Assembly: GCA_958298945.1 (NCBI GenBank)
Contig: OY282609.1
Span: forward strand, 43,290,954-43,354,953
Direction: 5' to 3'
Source of the DNA: Atherix ibis
Taxonomy: Eukaryota > Arthropoda > Insecta > Diptera > Athericidae
DNA: 64,000 nucleotides
The notes beneath the pieces were generated by a model that saw nothing but the letters and a program-made list of their open reading frames with translations, made no database searches and was not told the DNA's origin. The translations under genes and the position numbers were made by a program. Of this stretch, positions 1 through 11,600 are shown in pieces. Numbering within the stretch: position 1 is the first letter of the stretch; each line of letters begins with the position of its first letter.

Positions 1-339
1 TTTCAAGAGGAATATTCAGTTGTATTTTTTAAGAGGAATATTCAGTGGTATTTTTCAAGAGGAATATTCAGTGGTATTTTTCAAGACGATTATTCAGTGG
101 TATTTTTCAAGAGGAATATTCAGTGGTATTTTTCAAGAAGAATATTCATTGGTATTTTGCAAGAGGAATATTCAGTGGTATTTTTCAAGAGGAATAATCA
201 GAGGTATTTTTCAAGAGCAATATACAATTTTATTTTTCAATAGGAATATTCAGTTATATTTTTCAAGAGTAATATTCAGTGGTATTTTTCAAGAGGAATA
301 TTCAGTAGTATTTTTCAAGAGGAATATTCAGTGGTATTT

Positions 340-545
340 TTAAAGTGGAATATTCGGTGGTATTTTTCAAGAGGGATAATCAGAGGTATTTTTCAAAAGC
401 AATATTCAATTGTATTTTTCAAGAGGAATATTCAGTGGTATTTTTCAAGAGGAATATTCAGTGGTATTTTTCAAGAGGAATATTCGGTGGTATTTTTCAA
501 GAGGAATGATCAGAGGTATTTTTCAAAAGCAATATTCAATTGTAT
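340..545 (+). repeat. Linked variant cassette TTCGGTGG / ATCAGAGG / CAAAAGC (type example)
   Basis: Three neighbouring monomers travel together throughout the window: one ending TTCGGTGG, one containing GGAATAATC or GGAATGATC and ending AGAGG, and one containing CAAAAGCAATAT followed by CAATTG. Two examples lie here, at about 348-412 and 484-545. Others start near 1,237, 1,828, 2,149, 2,901, 3,447, 4,778 and dozens of later positions. Because the order is fixed, the cassette marks higher-order repeat phase well. Confidence 0.88.
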
Positions 546-3150
546 TTTTCAAGAGAAATATTCAGTAGTATTTTTCAAGAGGAATATTCAGTGGCATTTT
601 TCAAGAGGAATATTCAGTGGTATTTTTCAAGAGGAATATTCAGTGGAATATTTCAAGAGGAATATTCAGTGGTATTTTTCAAGAAGAATATTCAGTGGTG
701 TTTTGCAAGAGGAATATTCAATAGTATTTTTCCAGCGGAATATTCAGTGGTATTTTTCAAGAGGAATATTCAGTGGTATTTTTCAAGAAGAATATTCAGT
801 GGTATTTTTCAAGTGGAATATTTAGTGGTATTTTTCAAGAGGAATATTCAGTGGTATTTTTCAAGAGGAATATTCAGTGGTATTTTTCAAGAGGAATATT
901 CAGTTGTATTTTTTAAGAGGAATATTCAGTGGTATTTTTCAAGAGGAATATTCAGTGGTATTTTTCAAGACGATTATTCAGTGGTATTTTTCAAGAGGAA
1001 TATTCAGTGGTATTTTTCAAGAAGAATATTCATTGGTATTTTGCAAGAGGAATATTCAGTGGTATTTTTCAAGAGGAATAATCAGAGGTATTTTTCAAGA
1101 GCAATATACAATTGTATTTTTCAATAGGAATATTCAGTTATATTTTTCAAGAGTAATATTCAGTGGTATTTTTCAAGAGGAATATTCAGTAGTATTTTTC
1201 AAGAGGAATATTCAGTGGTATTTTTAAAGTGGAATATTCGGTGGTATTTTTCAAGAGGGATAATCAGAGGTATTTTTCAAAAGCAATATTCAATTGTACT
1301 TTTCAAGAGGAATATTCGGTGGTATTTTTCAAGTGGAATATTCAGTGGTATTTTTCAAGAGGAATATTCAGTGGTATTTTTCAAGAGTAATATTTAGTGG
1401 TATTTTTCAAGAGAAATATTCAGTGGTATTTTTCAAGTGGAATATTCAGTGGTATTTTGCAAGAGGAATATTCAGTGGTATTTTTCATGAGGAATATTCT
1501 GTGGTATTTTTCAAGAAGTATATTCAGTGGTATTTTGCAAGAGGAATATTCAATAGTATTTTTCCAGCGGAATATTCAGTGGTATTTTTCAAGAGGAATA
1601 TTCAGTGGTAGTTTTCAAGAAGAATATTCAGTGGTATTTTTCAAGTGGAATATTTAGTGGTATTTTTCAAGAGGAATATTCAGTGGTATTTTTCAAGAGG
1701 AATATTCAGTGGTATTTTTCAAGAGGAATATTCAGTTGTATTTTTTAAGAGGAATATTCAGTGGTATTTTTCAAGAGGAATATTCAGTGGTATTTTTCAA
1801 GAGGAATATTCAATGGTATTTTTCAAGAGGAATATTCGGTGGTATTTTTCAAGAGGAATAAGCAGAGGTATTTTTCAAAAGCAATATACAATTGTATTTT
1901 TCAAGAGGAATATTCAGTGGTATTTTTCAAGAGGAATATTCAGTGGTATTTTTCAAGTGGAATATTCAGTAGTATTTTTCAAGAGGATTATTCAGTGGTA
2001 TTTTTCAAGAGGAATATTCAGTGGTATTTTTCAAGAGGAATATTCAGTTGTAATTTTCAAGAGGAATATTCAGTGGTATTTTTCAAGAGGAATATTCAGT
2101 GGTATTTTTCAAGAGGAATATTCAGTGGTATTTTTCAAGAGGAATATTCGGTGGTATTTTTCAAGAGGAATGATCAGAAGTATTTTTCAAAAGCAATATT
2201 CAATTGTATTTTTCAAGAGAAATATTCAGTAGTATTTTTCAAGAGGAATATTCAGTGGCATTTTTCAAGAGGAATATTCAGTGGTATTTTTCAAGAGGAA
2301 TATTCAGTGGAATATTTCAAGAGGAATATTCAGTGGTATTTTTCAAGAAGAATATTCAGTGGTGTTTTGCAAGAGGAATATTCAATAGTATTTTTCCAGC
2401 GGAATATTCAGTGGTATTTTTCAAGAGGAATATTCAGTGGTATTTTTCAAGAAGAATATTCAGTGGTATTTTTCAAGTGGAATATTTAGTGGTATTTTTC
2501 AAGAGGAATATTCAGTGGTATTTTTCAAGAGGAATATTCAGTGGTATTTTTCAAGAGGAATATTCAGTTGTATTTTTTAAGAGGAATATTCAGTGGTATT
2601 TTTCAAGAGGAATATTCAGTGGTATTTTTCAAGACGATTATTCAGTGGTATTTTTCAAGAGGAATATTCAGTGGTATTTTTCAAGAAGAATATTCATTGG
2701 TATTTTGCAAGAGGAATATTCAGTGGTATTTTTCAAGAGGAATAATCAGAGGTATTTTTCAAGAGCAATATACAATTGTATTTTTCAATAGGAATATTCA
2801 GTTATATTTTTCAAGAGTAATATTCAGTGGTATTTTTCAAGAGGAATATTCAGTAGTATTTTTCAAGAGGAATATTCAGTGGTATTTTTAAAGTGGAATA
2901 TTCGGTGGTATTTTTCAAGAGGGATAATCAGAGGTATTTTTCAAAAGCAATATTCAATTGTATTTTTCAAGAGGAATATTCGGTGGTATTTTTCAAGTGA
3001 AATATTCAGTGGTATTTTTCAAGAGGAATATTCAGTGGTATTTTTCAAGAGTAATATTTAGTGGTATTTTTCAAGAGAAATATTCAGTGGTATTTTTCAA
3101 GTGGAATATTCAGTGGTATTTTGCAAGAAGTATATTCAGTGGTATTTTGC
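430..3150 (+). repeat. 1,664-bp higher-order repeat pair (64 monomers)
   Basis: The order of variant monomers from about 430 to 1,480 recurs 1,664 bp downstream. Stretches 540-1127 and 2204-2791 translate identically over 195 codons, and 877-1227 matches 2541-2891. From about 1,510 onward the best offset drops to 1,612 bp, because the downstream copy lacks two monomers (52 bp) present at about 1,451-1,510. Beyond about 1,760 the copies still correspond but are more diverged. The first 400 bp of the window also match at an offset of 884 bp (34 monomers). Boundaries are uncertain by one to three monomers. Confidence 0.85.
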
Positions 3151-4092
3151 AAGAGGAATATTCAATAGTATTTTTCCAGCGGAATATTCAGTGGTATTTT
3201 TCAAGAGGAATATTCAGTGGTAGTTTTCAAGAAGAATATTCAGTGGTATTTTTCAAGTGGAATATTTAGTGGTATTTTTCAAGAGGAATATTCAGTGGTA
3301 TTTTTCAAGAGGAATATTCAGTGGTATTTTTCAAGAGGAATATTCAGTTGTATTTTTTAAGAGGAATATTCAGTGGTATTTTTCAAGAGGAATATTCAGT
3401 GGTATTTTTCAAGAGGAATATTGAGTGGTATTTTTCAAGAGGAATATTCGGTGGTATTTTTCAAGAGGAATAATCAGAGGTATTTTTCAAAAGCAATATA
3501 CAAATGTATATTTCAAGAAGAATATTCAGTTTTTTTTTTGAAGAGGAATATTCAGTGGTATTTTTCAACTGGAATATCCAGTGGTATTTTTCAAGAGGAT
3601 TATTCAGTGGTATTTTTCAAAAGGAATATTCGGTGGTATTTTTCAAGAGGAATAATCAGTTGTAATTTTCAAGAGGAATATTCAGTGGTATTTTTCAAGA
3701 GGAATATTCAGTGGTATTTTTCAAGAGGAATATTCAGTGGTATTTTTCAAGAGGAATGTTTGGTGGTATTTTTCAAGAGGAATGATCAGAGGTATTTTTC
3801 AAAAGCAATATTCAATTGTATTTTTCAAGAGAAATATTCAGCTGTGATTTTGAAGAGGAAAATTCAGTGGTATTTTTCAAGTGGAATATTCAGTGGTATT
3901 TTTCAAGAGAAATATTCAGTGCTATTTTTCAAGAGTAATATTCAGTAGTATTTTTCAAGAGGAATATTCAGTGGAATTTTTTAAGTGGAATATTCAGTGG
4001 TATTTTTCAAGAGGAATATTCAGTGGTATTTTTCAAGAGGAATATTCAGTGGTATTTTTCAATAGGAATATTCAGTAGTATTTTTCAAGAGG
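2221..4092 (+). repeat. 1,872-bp tandem duplication, copy A (72 monomers)
   Basis: Bases 2,221-4,092 recur immediately downstream at 4,093-5,963. The variant order is the same, including AATAGG, ATCAGAGG, CCAGCGG and the long T tract. Identity starts just after 2,220, where the upstream context differs (CAATTG against CAGTAG). Copy A holds a run of ten T followed by GAAGAGG at about 3,531-3,546; in copy B the run is nine. Endpoints could shift by about 35 bp because monomers on either side of the junction are identical. Confidence 0.88.
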
Positions 4093-5963
4093 AATATTCA
4101 GTAGTATTTTTCAAGAGGAATATTCAGTGGCATTTTTCAAGAGGAATATTCAGTGGTATTTTTCAAGAGGAATATTCAGTGGAATATTTCAAGAGGAATA
4201 TTCAGTGGTATTTTTCAAGAAGAATATTCAGTGGTGTTTTGCAAGAGGAATATTCAATAGTATTTTTCCAGCGGAATATTCAGTGGTATTTTTCAAGAGG
4301 AATATTCAGTGGTATTTTTCAAGAAGAATATTCAGTGGTATTTTTCAAGTGGAATATTTAGTGGTATTTTTCAAGAGGAATATTCAGTGGTATTTTTCAA
4401 GAGGAATATTCAGTGGTATTTTTCAAGAGGAATATTCAGTTGTATTTTTTAAGAGGAATATTCAGTGGTATTTTTCAAGAGGAATATTCAGTGGTATTTT
4501 TCAAGACGATTATTCAGTGGTATTTTTCAAGAGGAATATTCAGTGGTATTTTTCAAGAAGAATATTAATTGGTATTTTGCAAGAGGAATATTCAGTGGTA
4601 TTTTTCAAGAGGAATAATCAGAGGTATTTTTCAAGAGCAATATACAATTGTATTTTTCAATAGGAATATTCAGTTATATTTTTCAAGAGTAATATTCAGT
4701 GGTATTTTTCAAGAGGAATATTCAGTAGTATTTTTCAAGAGGAATATTCAGTGGTATTTTTAAAGTGGAATATTCGGTGGTATTTTTCAAGAGGGATAAT
4801 CAGAGGTATTTTTCAAAAGCAATATTCAATTGTATTTTTCAAGAGGAATATTCGGTGGTATTTTTCAAGTGAAATATTCAGTGGTATTTTTCAAGAGGAA
4901 TATTCAGTGGTATTTTTCAAGAGTAATATTTAGTGGTATTTTTCAAGAGAAATATTCAGTGGTATTTTTCAAGTGGAATATTCAGTGGTATTTTGCAAGA
5001 AGTATATTCAGTGGTATTTTGCAAGAGGAATATTCAATAGTATTTTTCCAGCGGAATATTCAGTGGTATTTTTCAAGAGGAATATTCAGTGGTAGTTTTC
5101 AAAAAGAATATTCAGTGGTATTTTTCAAGTGGAATATTTAGTGGTATTTTTCAAGAGGAATATTCAGTGGTATTTTTCAAGAGGAATATTCAGTGGTATT
5201 TTTCAAGAGGAATATTCAGTTGTATTTTTTAAGAGGAATATTCAGTGGTATTTTTCAAGAGGAATATTCAGTGGTATTTTTCAAGAGGAATATTGAGTGG
5301 TATTTTTCAAGAGGAATATTCGGTGGTATTTTTCAAGAGGAATAATCAGAGGTATTTTTCAAAAGCAATATACAAATGTATATTTCAAGAAGAATATTCA
5401 GTTTTTTTTTGAAGAGGAATATTCAGTGGTATTTTTCAACTGGAATATCCAGTGGTATTTTTCAAGAGGATTATTCAGTGGTATTTTTCAAAAGGAATAT
5501 TCGGTGGTATTTTTCAAGAGGAATAATCAGTTGTAATTTTCAAGAGGAATATTCAGTGGTATTTTTCAAGAGGAATATTCAGCGGTATTTTTCAAGAGGA
5601 ATATTCAGTGGTATTTTTCAAGAGGAATGTTTTGTGGTATTTTTCAAGAGGAATGATCAGAGGTATTTTTCAAAAGCAATATTCAATTGTATTTTTCAAG
5701 AGAAATATTCAGCTGTGATTTTGAAGAGGAAAATTCAGTGGTATTTTTCAAGTGGAATATTCAGTGGTATTTTTCAAGAGAAATATTCAGTGCTATTTTT
5801 CAAGAGTAATATTCAGTAGTATTTTTCAAGAGGAATATTCAGTGGAATTTTTTAAGTGGAATATTCAGTGGTATTTTTCAAGAGGAATATTCAGTGGTAT
5901 TTTTCAAGAGGAATATTCAGTGGTATTTTTCAATAGGAATATTCAGTAGTATTTTTCAAGAGG
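4093..5963 (+). repeat. 1,871-bp tandem duplication, copy B
   Basis: This is the second copy of the 72-monomer unit. It is one base shorter because the T10 run became T9 at about 5,402-5,410, making a 25-bp monomer. Only scattered substitutions separate the copies, for example CATTGG to AATTGG near 4,567 and GTTTGGTGG to GTTTTGTGG near 5,630. Similarity to copy A continues to about 5,998, where copy A has CATTTTTC and this side has TATTTTTC. Confidence 0.88.
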
Positions 5964-7409
5964 AATATTCAGTAGTATTTTTCAAGAGGAATATTCAGTG
6001 GTATTTTTCAAGAGAAATATTCAATGGTATTTTTCAAGAGTAATATTCAATGGTATTTTTCAAGAGGACTATTCAGTGGTATTTTTCATGTGGAATATTC
6101 AGTGGTATTTTTCAAGAGGAATATTCAGTGGAATATTTCAAGAGGAATATTAAGTGGTATTTTTCAAGAAGAATATTCAGTGGTGTTTTGCAAGACGAAT
6201 ATTCAGTGATATTTTTCAAGAGGAATATTCAGTAATATTTTTTAAGAGGAATATTCAGTGGTATTTTTCAAGTGGAATATTCAGTGGTATTTTTCAAGAG
6301 GAATATTCAGTGGTATTTTTCAAGAGGAATATTCACTGGTATTTTTCAAGAGGAATATTCACTTGTATTTTTCAAGAGGAATATTCAGTGGTATTTTTCA
6401 AGTGGAATATTCAGTGGTATTTTTCAAGAGGAATATTCAGTGGTATTTTTCATGAGGAATATTCAGTGGTATTTTTCAAGAAGAATATTCAGTGGTATTT
6501 TGCAAGAGGAATTATCAATAGTATTTTTCAAGCGGAATATTCAGTGGTATTTTTCAAGAGGAATATTCAGTGGTATTTTTCAAGCAGAATATTCAGTGAT
6601 ATTTTTCAAGTGAAATATTTAGTGGTATTTTTCAAGAGGAATATTCAGTGGTATTTTTCAAGAGGAATATTCAGTGGTATTTTTCAAGTGAAATATTTAA
6701 TTGTATTTTTTAAGAGGAATATTCAGTGGTATTGTTCAAGAGGAATATTCAGTGGTATTTTTCAAGAGGAATATTCAATGGTATTTTTCAAGAGGATTAT
6801 TCGGTGGTATTTTTCAAGAGGAATAATCAGAGGTATTTTTCAAAAGCAATATACAATTGTATTTTTCAAGAGGAATATTCAGTGGTATTTTTCAAGAGGA
6901 ATATTCAGTGGTATTTTTCAAGTGGAATATTCAGTGGTATTTTTCAAGAGGATTATTCAGTGGTATTTTTCAAGAGGAATATTCAGTGGTATTTTTCAAG
7001 AGGAATATTCAGTTGTAATTTTCAAGAGGAATATTCAGTGGTATTTTTCAAGAGGAATATTCAGTGGTATTTTTCAAGAGGAATATTCAGTGATATTTTT
7101 CAAGAGGAATATTCGGTGGTATTTTTCAAGAGGAATGATCAAAGGTATTTTTCAAAAGCAATATTCAATTGTATATTTCAAGAGAAATATTCAGTAGTAT
7201 TTTTCAAGAGGAATATTCAGTGGCATTTTTCAAGAGGAATATTCAGTGGTATTTTTCAAGAGAAATATTCAGTGGTATTTTTCAAGAGTAATATTCAATG
7301 GTATTTTTCAAAAGGGCTATTCAGTGGTATTTTTCATGTGGAATATGCAGTGGTATTTTTCAAGAGGAATATTCAGTGGAATATTTCAAGAGGAATATTC
7401 AGTGGTATT
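5964..7409 (+). repeat. Satellite block related to 17.9-18.6 and 20.6-21.3 kb
   Basis: This stretch has no large tandem pair of its own. Its first part (about 6,020-6,620) has the same variant order as 17,900-18,500 at an offset of 11,879 bp (457 monomers minus 3 bases, explained by the three 25-mers at 8.26, 11.24 and 15.05 kb). Markers are GAGGACTATT at about 6,063, TTTTCATGTGG, and TTTTGCAAGACG near 6,187. Many private substitutions suggest an older or less homogenised copy than those at 18 and 20 kb. Confidence 0.75.
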
Positions 7410-8640
7410 TTTCAAGAAGAATATTCAGTGGTATTTTGCAAGACGAATATTCAATAGTATTTTTCAAGTAGAATATTCAGTGGTATTTTTCAAGAGGAAT
7501 ATTCAGTGGTATTTTTCAAGAGGAATATTCAGTTGTATTTTTCAAGAGGAATATTCAGTGGTATTTGTCAAGAGGAATATTCGGTGGTATCTTTCAAGAA
7601 AAAAAATCAGAGGTATTTTTCAAAAGCAATATAAAATTGTATTTTTCAAGGGGAATATTTAGTGGTATTTTTCAAGAGGAATATTCAGTGGTATTTTTCA
7701 AGAGAAATATTCTGTGGTATTTTTCAAGAGGAATATTCAGTGGTATTTTTCAAGAGGAATATTCAGTTATAATTTTTAAGAGGAATATCCAGTGGTATTT
7801 TTCAAGAGGAATATTCAATGGTATTTTTCAAGAGGAATATTTAGTGGTATTTTTCAAGTGGAACATTCAGTGGTATTTTTCAAGAGAAATATTCTGTGGT
7901 ATTTTTCAAGAGGCATATTCAGTGGTATATTTCAAGAGGAATATTCAGTGGTATGTTTCAAGACGAATATTCAATAGTATTTTTCAAGTAGAATATTTAG
8001 TGGTATTTTTCAAGTGGAACATTCAGTGGTATTTTTCAAAAGAAATATTCTGTGGTATTTTTCAAGAGGCATATTCAGTGGTATATTTCAAGAAGAATAT
8101 TCAGTGGTATTTTGCAAGACGAATATTCAATAGTATTTTTCAAGTAGAATATTCAGTGGTATTTTTCAAGAGGAATATTCAGTGGTATTTTTCAAGAGGA
8201 ATATTCAGTTGTATTTTTCAAGAGGAATATTCAGTGGTATTTGTCAAGAGGAATATTCGGTGGTATTTTTCAAGAAAAAAATCAGAGGTATTTTTCAAAA
8301 GCAATATAAAATTGTATTTTTCAAGGGGAATATTTAGTGGTATTTTTCAAGAGGAATATTCAGTGGTATTTTTCAAGAGAAATATTCTGTGGTATTTTTC
8401 AAGAGGAATATTCAGTGGTATTTTTCAAGAGGAATATTCAGTTATAATTTTTAAGAGGAATATTCAGTGGTATTTTTCAAGAGGAATATTCAATGGTATT
8501 TTTCAAGAGGAATATTTAGTGGTATTTTTCAAGTGGAACATTCAGTGGTATTTTTCAAGAGAAATATTCTGTGGTATTTTTCAAGATGCATTTTCAGTGG
8601 TATATTTCAAGAGGTATATTCAGTGGTATTTTTCAAGAGG
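7410..8640 (+). repeat. 676-bp tandem pair with a nested 156-bp duplication
   Basis: Copy A (about 7,410-8,085) and copy B (about 8,086-8,640, 3' part diverged) are offset by 676 bp (26 monomers). Both contain an A-rich monomer, at 7,588-7,613 with A8 and at 8,264-8,288 with A7. The lost A makes downstream offsets 675. Inside copy A a six-monomer segment is itself duplicated: CAAGTGGAACATTC starts at 7,855 and again at 8,011, 156 bp apart. This absence of stops over several monomer types produces the longest apparent ORF of the window (7,565-9,004). Confidence 0.85.
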
Positions 8641-11040
8641 AATATTCAGTGGTATTTTTCAAGAGGAATATTCAGTGGTATTTTTCAAGAGGAATATTCA
8701 GTGGTATTTTTCAAGAGGAACAATCAGAGGTATTTTTCAAGAGCAATATACAATTGTATTTTTCAAGAGGAATATTCAGTGGTATTTTTCAAAGGGAATA
8801 ATCAGTGGTATTTTTCAAGTGGAATATTCAGTGGTATTTTTCAAGAGGAATATTCAGTGGTATTTTTCAAGAAGAATATTCAGTGGTATTTTGCAAGAGG
8901 AATATTCAATAGTATTTTTCAAGCGGAATATTCAGTGGTATTTTTCAAGAGGAATATTCAGTGGTATTTTTCAAGCAGAATATTCAGTGGTATTTTTCAA
9001 GTGAAATATTTAGTGGTATTTTTCAAGAGGAATATTCTATGGTATTTTTCAAGAGGAATATTCAGTGGTATTTTTCAAGTGGAATATTCAGTTGTATTTT
9101 TTAAGAGGAATATTCAGTGGTATTTTTCAAGAGAAATATTCAGTGGTATTTTTCAAGAGGAATATTCAATGGTATTTTTCAAGAGGAATATTCGGTGGTA
9201 TTTTTCAAGAGGAATAATCAGTGGTATTTTTCAGAAGCAATATACAATTGTATTTTTCAAGAGGAATATTCAGTGGTATTTTTCAAGAGGAATATTCAGT
9301 GGTATTTTTCAAGTGGAATATTCAGTGGTATTTTTCAAGAGGATTATTCAGTGGTATTTTTTAAGAGGAATATTCAGTGGTATTTTTCAAGAGGAATATT
9401 CAGTTGTAATTTTCAAGAGGAATATTCAGTGGTATTTTTCAAGAGGAATATTCAGTGGTATTTTTCAAGAGGAATATTCAGTGGTATTTTTCAAGTGGAA
9501 TATTCAGTTGTATTTTTTAAGAGGAATATTCAGTGGTATTTTTCAAGAGGAATATTCAGTGGTATTTTTCAAGAGGAATATTCAATGGTATTTTTCAAGA
9601 GGAATATTCGGTGGTATTTTTCAAGAGGAATAATCAGAGGTATTTTTCAAAAGCAATATACAATTGTATTTTTCAAGAGGAATATTCAGTGGTATTTTTC
9701 AAGAGGAATATTCAGTGGTATTTTTCAAGTGGAATATTCAATGGTATTTTTCAAGAGGGCTATTCAGTGGTATTTTTCATGTGGAATATTCAGTGGTAAT
9801 TTTCATGAGGAATATTCAGTGGAATATTTCAAGAGGAATATTCAGTGGTATTTTTCAAGAAGAATATTCAGTGGTAGTTTGCAAGACGAAAATTCAATAG
9901 TATTTTTCAAGTAGAATATTCAGTGGTATTTTTCAAGAGGAATATTCAGTGGTATTTTTCAAGAGGAATATTCAGTTGTATTTTTCAAGAGGAATATTCA
10001 GTGGTATTTGTCAAGAGGAATATTCGGTGGTATTTTTCAAGACAAAAAATCAGAGGTATTTTTCAAAAGCAATATAAAATTGTATTTTTCAAGAGGAATA
10101 TTTTGTGGTATTTTTTAAGAGGAATATTCAGTGGTATTTTTCAAGAGAAATATTCTGTGGTATTTTTCAAGAGGAATATTCAGTGGTATTTTTCAAGAGG
10201 AATATTCAGTTATAATTTTTAAGAGCAATATTCAGTGGTATTTTTCAAGAGGAATATTCAATGGTATTTTTCAAGAGAAATATTTAGTGGTATTTTTCAA
10301 GTGGAACATTCAGTGGTATTTTTCAAGAGAAATATTCTGTGGTATTTTTCAAGAGGCATATTCAGTGGTATTTTTCAAGAGGAATATTCAGTGGTATTTT
10401 TCAAGAGGAATATTCAGTGGTATTTTTCAAGAGGAATATTCAGTGGTATTTTTCAAGAGGAATATTCATTGGTATTTTTCAAGAGGAACAATCAGAGGTA
10501 TTTTTCAAGAGCAATATACAATTGTATTTTTCAAGAGGAATATTCAGTGGTATTTTTCAAAGGGAATAATCAGTGGTATTTTTCAAGTGGAATATTCAGT
10601 GGTATTTTTCAAGAGGAATATTCAGTGGTATTTTTCAAGAGGAATATTCAGTGGTATTTTTCAAGAGGAATATTCAGTTATAATTTTTAAGAGGAATATT
10701 CAGTGGTATTTTTCAAGAGGAATATTCAGTGGTATTTTTCAAGAGGAATATTAAGTGGTATTTTTAAAGTGGAATATTCGGTGGTACTTTTCAAGAGGAA
10801 TATTCAGAGGTATTTTTCAAAAGCAATATTCAATTGTATTTTTCAAGAGAAATATTCAGTTGTATTTTTCAAAAGGAATATTCAGTGGTATTTTTCAAGT
10901 AGAATATTCAGTGGTATTTTTCTAGTGGAATATTCAGTGGTATTTTTCAAGAGGAATATTCAGAGGTATTTTTCAAGAGGAATATTTAGTTGTAGTTTTC
11001 AAGAGGAATATTCAGTAGTATTTTGCAAGAGGAATATTCA
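8641..11040 (+). repeat. Satellite block with a 1,768-bp displaced copy of the 8.1-8.8 kb segment
   Basis: Bases of about 9,900-10,570 repeat the variant order of 8,130-8,800 at an offset of 1,768 bp (68 monomers; 1,767 before the A tract, which is one base longer here). The shared markers are GTATTTGTCAAG, the A-rich monomer (10,031-10,056, interrupted as ACAAAAAA), GGAACATTC, AACAATCAGAGG and CAAAGGGAATAATC. The intervening 8.8-9.9 kb has ordinary variants with GAGGGCTATT near 9,757. Confidence 0.8.
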
Positions 11041-11600
11041 ATAGTATTTTTCAAGAGGAATATTTAGTGGTATTTTTCAAGAGGAATGTTCAGTGGTATT
11101 TTTCAAGAGGAATATTCAGTGGTATTTTTCAAGTGGAGTATTCAGTGGTATTTTTCAAGAGAAATATTCTGTGGTATTTTTCAAGAGGAATATTCAGTGG
11201 TATATTTCAAGAGGAATATTCAGTGGTATTTTTCAAGAAGAATATTTATGGTATTTTTCAAGAGGAATATTCAGTGGTATTTTTCAAGAGGAATATTCAG
11301 TGGTATTTTTCAACAGGAATATTTAGTGGTATTTTTCAAGACGATTATTCAGTGGTATTTTTCAAGAGGAATATTCAGTGGTATTTTTCAAGAGGAATAT
11401 TCATTGGTATTTTTCAAGAGGAATATTCAGTGGTATTTTTCAAGAGGAATAATCAGAGGTATTTTTCAAGAGCAATATACAATTGTATTTTTCAATAGAA
11501 ATATTCAGTTATATTTTTCAAGAGGAATATTCAGTGGTATTTTTCAAGAGGAATATTCGGTAGTATTTTTCAAGAGGAATATTCAGTGGTATTTTTAAAG
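11041..11600 (+). repeat. Block shared with 47.88-48.44 kb
   Basis: From about 11,067 to 11,500 the order of variants matches 47,908-48,339, including CAAGTGGAGTATTC, AAATATTCTGTGG, CAACAGG, GACGATTATTC and a distinctive 25-bp monomer ending AATATTTATGG (11,241-11,251; 48,082-48,092). The offset is 36,841 bp (1,417 monomers minus 1). Translated over 143 codons, the two differ by only a handful of residues. The rare shared deletion argues for common descent rather than parallel mutation. Confidence 0.85.

Noticed and set aside
3531..3546. T10 run as an RNA polymerase III terminator of a small RNA gene
   Set aside because: No A-box or B-box or structured RNA lies upstream; the run is a substituted monomer.
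7565..9004. 479-codon open reading frame
   Set aside because: It is satellite read through: the same 26-residue cycle is open in all three frames, there is no independent start context, and the frame shifts at the A7 monomer without consequence.
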